In this document: positions 15,432 to 19,241 of the stretch, one piece after another
Layout of the letters: each line of letters opens with the position of its first letter
Numbering within the stretch: the stretch's first letter is position 1
NCBI GenBank assembly: GCA_002692605.1
Contig: NZLE01000059.1
Span: forward strand, 15,461 to 34,701
Length of the DNA: 19,241 bases
Direction of reading: 5' to 3'
DNA from: Opitutia bacterium
GTDB lineage: Bacteria; Verrucomicrobiota; Verrucomicrobiia; Opitutales; Seribacteraceae
Position numbers and translations under genes: made by a program
The notes under the pieces: generated by a model
The model's database searches: none
Told to the model about the DNA's origin: nothing
The model's input: the letters and a program-made list of their open reading frames with translations, nothing else

Positions 15432-17940
15432 CATCGTTTCCTTCGACTTCTTCGACAATTTCCGGATCATCCTCCTTATCCTCGTCAAGTTCGACAACCT
15501 CCGAGACACCAATCAGGATATCCTTGGCCCGTAAGTCCACGAGTTTAACGCCTTTAGAACCGCGATTGGTTTCACGGATGTTAATCACGGGGCATCTCAT
15601 TGCCTGTCCGCTTTTAGTAATCATTAGGATTTCACTCGTTTGATCAACGCTCAAGGCACTGCACACTGCCTCAGTATTCATTGCAGTTACTCCCTGACCA
15701 CCTCTTTTCCGGGGAATGATTGTCTCATTGGAGTCAGGATTGACGGGTTTGCCGCCTTTTGGAAGAAACGCACTAAAACGTGTGCGTATTCCCAGCCCAT
15801 TTTGACCGGCGATGAGAAGTAGCTTATCATCCTCGACAACCAGCATATTTACAACCTCATCCTTTGGCTTTAAGCGGATACCCCTAACTCCTCTCGTTAC
15901 CCTACCCTGATCCCGCAATTGATCACAAGAAAATCGAAGGCCCTTACCATTTTTGGAGAGCAGTAGAAGGTGATCCTCAGCATTTGCGCGAAGAGCTTGC
16001 AAGACGCAATCCCCTTCATCTATGTTAATACCTATAATCCCTCCTTTTCTATGGTTTTTGTACGCATTTATTTTGGTTTTCTTTACGACTCCGTTCCGAG
16101 TACATAAAACGAGAGATTCATCGGATTCAAAACTGTCTACCGAGATAACAGCCGCAACTGATTCGTCTTTCTGCATGTTAAGAAAATTAATGATGTTACG
16201 ACCTTTTGAGGTTCTGCTACCCTCAGGTATTTCATATGCTTTTTCCACATATACACGCCCATTGTTCATAAAAAACATAAGAGTATCATGCGCGTTGCAG
16301 GTTTGAAGGATTCGTACGGGATCCTCTTCTTTCTGCCCACTTCCGATAACCCCTTTGCCTCCTCGATTCTGAACTCTGTATTCATCAATGGTAGTTCTTT
16401 TAATAAAACCTGATTCCGTAATAGTGACGACACAACCGTCATTGGGTATGAGGTCTTCCATGCTTACTTCACCCTCTGCCTCCGTAATCGTAGTTTTTCT
16501 TTCATCGGCGAACGAGTCTTTTAACTCTAGAATTTCCTTTTTTATGAGCCCTAATAAAACATGTTCGTTTTCGATAATTTCGCGCAAACCTTTTATAAGA
16601 TTCATTAGCTCCTGATATTCGGCCTCTATTTTTTCTCTTTCCATACCAGTCAATTGATATAGCCTGAGATCTAGTATAGCATTGGCTTGCCTATCGGTTA
16701 GATTATATTTCTGAACTAGTTTTTCCTTAGCTTCCGTTCTATTAGATGATGCTCGAATTATACGGACAAATTCATCTAAATTATCTAGTGCAATTTTATA
16801 GCCTTCTAAAATATGTGCTCTATCTTCAGCCTTTCTCAGTCTGAATTGTGTTCTTCTTAAAGTTACCTCTCTACGGTGTTCGACGTAACATTCTAGGCAC
16901 TCCTTGATGTTTAATTGGCGAGGACGGAGTTTATCCAAGGCCAAAAGAATGACTCCAAAACTACTTTCCATCGCAGTCAGTTTGTAAATCTTATTCATGG
17001 TAACTCGCTCGATTTCTCCAAGCTTGAGCTCAACGACAATCCTGGTCTTTTCAGTAGATTCATCTCGAAGATCACTAACGCCATCAAGAATTTTATCCTT
17101 CACTAGGTCGGCAATTCTTGTAACCAAAGTCGCTCGGTTCACATTGTAAGGTATTTCCGTAATGATTATTTGTTGCTTACCATTAGGTAAATCCTCGATA
17201 TCCATCGAGCCTCTCATCCTTACGATGCCTCTACCAGTTCGCATATAAGAGTCTATGCCTGAGCGACCGGCTATGCTCCCACCTGAAGGAAAATCAGGCC
17301 CAGGAATTACTTCCATAAGTTCATCAATGCCAATAGCCGGATTATCAATTAAAACGCAGATCGCATCGATCAATTCTCCCAAGTTGTGAGGAGGAATATT
17401 AGTCGCCATACCAACGGCAATTCCCGTAGACCCATTCATCAAAAGGCTTGGAAGGGACGCAGGAAGTACTGAAGGCTCGGTCGAGCTCTCCTTGTAATTG
17501 GGTATAAAATCAACCGTATCCTCATCAATGTCCTTTAACAATTCCTCAGAAATTTTGGTAAGCCTACATTCGGTGTAACGATAGGCTGCCGCTGAATCTC
17601 CATCCACAGAACCAAAGTTGCCTTGGCCGTCCACGAGGGGATACCTCATTACCCATGTTTGAGCCATCCTCACCAACGTATCATAGACGGAACCGTCCCC
17701 ATGCGGATGATAATTCTTAAGAACTTCACCGACAACGCCCGCACATTTATCGTATGCCCTGTTGTGCAAGAGACCTTCTCTTAACATGGCATAAAGTACG
17801 CGTCTTTGCACGGGCTTAAACCCATCTCGGACGTCTGGCAGCGCACGACTTACGATAACGGACATCGAGTAATCGATGTACGCTGACTGCATGATATCAC
17901 TTATGTTTCCATTAATCAGAGATGATGATTGCTCGCTCAT
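15400..17940 (-). CDS. gyrA: DNA gyrase subunit A
   Basis: GyrA is the breakage-reunion subunit of gyrase, which introduces negative supercoils. The 846-residue protein has the catalytic Tyr122 in AAYRYTE, at the E. coli number. The quinolone region reads HPHGDGSVYDTLVRMAQ with Gly83 where E. coli has Ser83, while Asp87 is kept. The C-terminal beta-pinwheel carries the GyrA box QNRGGKG (524-530), which distinguishes it from ParC. The last 30 or so residues are about half Asp/Glu, an acidic tail like the one that tunes E. coli gyrase. The ATG at 17938-17940 is 12 bases after the gyrB stop, without a Shine-Dalgarno, so the two subunits are probably co-translated. The stop codon lies inside the convergent exonuclease-like gene. 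Confidence 0.97.
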   Translation of the reverse strand: MSEQSSSLINGNISDIMQSAYIDYSMSVIVSRALPDVRDGFKPVQRRVLYAMLREGLLHNRAYDKCAGVVGEVLKNYHPHGDGSVYDTLVRMAQTWVMRYPLVDGQGNFGSVDGDSAAAYRYTECRLTKISEELLKDIDEDTVDFIPNYKESSTEPSVLPASLPSLLMNGSTGIAVGMATNIPPHNLGELIDAICVLIDNPAIGIDELMEVIPGPDFPSGGSIAGRSGIDSYMRTGRGIVRMRGSMDIEDLPNGKQQIIITEIPYNVNRATLVTRIADLVKDKILDGVSDLRDESTEKTRIVVELKLGEIERVTMNKIYKLTAMESSFGVILLALDKLRPRQLNIKECLECYVEHRREVTLRRTQFRLRKAEDRAHILEGYKIALDNLDEFVRIIRASSNRTEAKEKLVQKYNLTDRQANAILDLRLYQLTGMEREKIEAEYQELMNLIKGLREIIENEHVLLGLIKKEILELKDSFADERKTTITEAEGEVSMEDLIPNDGCVVTITESGFIKRTTIDEYRVQNRGGKGVIGSGQKEEDPVRILQTCNAHDTLMFFMNNGRVYVEKAYEIPEGSRTSKGRNIINFLNMQKDESVAAVISVDSFESDESLVLCTRNGVVKKTKINAYKNHRKGGIIGINIDEGDCVLQALRANAEDHLLLLSKNGKGLRFSCDQLRDQGRVTRGVRGIRLKPKDEVVNMLVVEDDKLLLIAGQNGLGIRTRFSAFLPKGGKPVNPDSNETIIPRKRGGQGVTAMNTEAVCSALSVDQTSEILMITKSGQAMRCPVINIRETNRGSKGVKLVDLRAKDILIGVSEVVELDEDKEDDPEIVEEVEGNDVILEEKPSDQ

Positions 17941-17952
17941 ATTTATATTTTC

Positions 17953-19241
17953 TTATGCGTCTAAAAAGGAAACGTTCAAAGCATTGTCTTCAATAAATGC
18001 TCGCCGAGGGGCTACTTCCTCACCCATCAGCATTGTGAACATGTTATCCGCTGCTATTGCGTCAGCAATCTCAACTTTGATTAAGCTACGAGTTTCGGGG
18101 TCCATTGTAGTTTCGAAGAGTTGCTTGGGATTCATTTCTCCTAAACCTTTGTATCTTTGGATTTGAAGTCCCTTTCTGCCTAAGGCCCTCACATGTTCCA
18201 AAAACTGAGCGATCGAACTAACAGTAATACCTTCATCCTCATCATTTACGGGACTCAAGGAATAGTTCGGTTCGTCACTTTTCCCAAACAAACTGGAATC
18301 AACGCCCAAATCCATGCATTTTCCAAGTATTTTCTCTATTTCATGCGATTCATACACCTCGTGTATCGAAATTCTCTGAGTAACCGTCGCTCCATCTTGC
18401 TCCAATTCCCTTGAAATTACGTCCGCCTCGGAGTCTTCGGATATTTCCTGTGACATCATAAAGCCCGCTTTTGCCTCAATATCCTTGAAAAATCTTATTT
18501 CCTCTTCGTTTCCTGTCCTCATTCTTGCAAGAAACCGAGGTAAGCTTTTGCTGTTTTCATCGAATTGTTCGAGAAATCTCGTAAGCGTGCACCCGTATCT
18601 TTGCAGCCCCTTCGCAATGGCTTCAATTTTTAGAAAATGTGAGGTTATCTCTTTTAGGGATTCGGAATCAAAAGACCTTCCATCGGCTTTTCTAAACAGT
18701 TTAACGTCATCGCAACCCAAATTAATCAAGATTTGGCTCATTTCAGCATCATCTTGTATGTATTGTTCCGTTTTTCTTCTTTTAATTTTATATAAGGGGG
18801 GACGAGCCACATATACGTAACCCTTTTCAATCAAACCTTTCATCTGGCGAAAAATAAAGGTCAAGAGCAGGGTACGAATATGAGCGCCATCGACATCCGC
18901 ATCCGTCATTATTATAATTTTGTGGTAGCGAGCTTTTTCAGAATCAAAAGAACCTTCTCCTTCATGATCACCTATTCCAGTACCAACCGCAGTTATTAAG
19001 CTTCTGATTTCGGCATTATTTAGAACTTTATCCAGTCTTGCCTTCTCAACGTTTAAAAGTTTACCGCGCAATGGCAGAATGGCTTGGGTAAGTCTGTCTC
19101 TCCCTTGCTTTGCAGAGCCACCCGCTGAATCTCCCTCCACAATGTAGAGTTCACTCTTTGCTGGATCTTTTTCGGCGCAATCTGCTAGTTTCCCAGGGAG
19201 ACCACCACCTGAGAGAGCTCCCTTACGAACCGTCTCCCTGG
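17953..19241 (-). CDS. gyrB: DNA gyrase subunit B, C-terminal part (cut by window end)
   Basis: GyrB supplies the ATPase and the TOPRIM metal site of gyrase. The last 428 codons are visible; the ATPase half lies beyond base 19241. The reading frame is open from the window edge. The first visible residues, RETVRKGALSGGGLPGKL, lead into the TOPRIM glutamate motif VEGDSAGGSAKQGRDR and then IIIMTDADVDGAHI with the Asp-x-Asp metal ligands. An inserted region of about 150 residues follows YVARPPLYKI, comparable with the TOPRIM insertion of Gram-negative GyrB. The protein closes with IQRYKGLGEMNPKQLFETTMDP and the usual tail RRAFIEDNA. It lies directly before gyrA, a common pairing. Confidence 0.97.
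   Translation of the reverse strand, partial: RETVRKGALSGGGLPGKLADCAEKDPAKSELYIVEGDSAGGSAKQGRDRLTQAILPLRGKLLNVEKARLDKVLNNAEIRSLITAVGTGIGDHEGEGSFDSEKARYHKIIIMTDADVDGAHIRTLLLTFIFRQMKGLIEKGYVYVARPPLYKIKRRKTEQYIQDDAEMSQILINLGCDDVKLFRKADGRSFDSESLKEITSHFLKIEAIAKGLQRYGCTLTRFLEQFDENSKSLPRFLARMRTGNEEEIRFFKDIEAKAGFMMSQEISEDSEADVISRELEQDGATVTQRISIHEVYESHEIEKILGKCMDLGVDSSLFGKSDEPNYSLSPVNDEDEGITVSSIAQFLEHVRALGRKGLQIQRYKGLGEMNPKQLFETTMDPETRSLIKVEIADAIAADNMFTMLMGEEVAPRRAFIEDNALNVSFLDA

Noticed and set aside
17953..19140. GTG at 19138-19140 as a true start of gyrB
   Set aside because: The frame remains open upstream with conserved GyrB sequence to the window edge; the GTG is an internal valine before EGDSAGG.

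Overview
The window is a bacterial housekeeping locus. Nearly every base belongs to the transcription/translation supercluster, read on the minus strand, followed upstream by a DNA gyrase pair. I tentatively place the source in Verrucomicrobiota (class Opitutia / Puniceicoccales-like). This rests on the general look of the proteins, the moderate GC content, the near-absence of Shine-Dalgarno motifs and remembered resemblance of EF-Tu and the small exonuclease to that group. No search could be run, so treat it as a hypothesis.

Layout in transcription order (minus strand, right to left): the 3' part of gyrB (19241-17953) and gyrA (17940-15400); a minus-strand inositol-monophosphatase-family gene (14925-14173) and a plus-strand DEDDh exonuclease-like gene (14931-15431) packed between gyrA and the tRNAs; tRNA-Gly on the plus strand (14086-14161), divergent from tRNA-Thr(GGU) (13928-13853). 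The long unit is then tRNA-Thr, tuf, tRNA-Trp, secE, nusG, rplK, rplA, rplJ, rplL, rpoB, rpoC, rpsL, rpsG and fusA (5' part, cut by the window start). All 14 members share one strand with short gaps. One candidate promoter, with a perfect TTGACA -35 box, precedes tRNA-Thr.

The unit supplies the elongation factors (EF-Tu, EF-G), the L11, L1 and L10/L12 parts of the large-subunit stalks, S12 and S7, the beta and beta-prime subunits of RNA polymerase, NusG, and the SecE translocon subunit. Two structured intergenic regions flank rplL, where L12 stoichiometry and ribosome-versus-polymerase output are normally set. rplL alone has a strong Shine-Dalgarno sequence.

There is no mobile element, CRISPR array or defence system here. 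The unusual signals are inside core proteins. RpoC has lost all four cysteines of its second zinc site while keeping the spacing. EF-Tu has a switch I segment that lacks the usual PEEKARGI core although EF-G next door has a normal one. S12 carries Asn at the proline linked to streptomycin response, GyrA has Gly at quinolone position 83, and RpoB has two substitutions in the rifampicin region. The small exonuclease has Glu for the usual Exo II Asp, lies five bases from its divergent neighbour and overlaps gyrA tail to tail.
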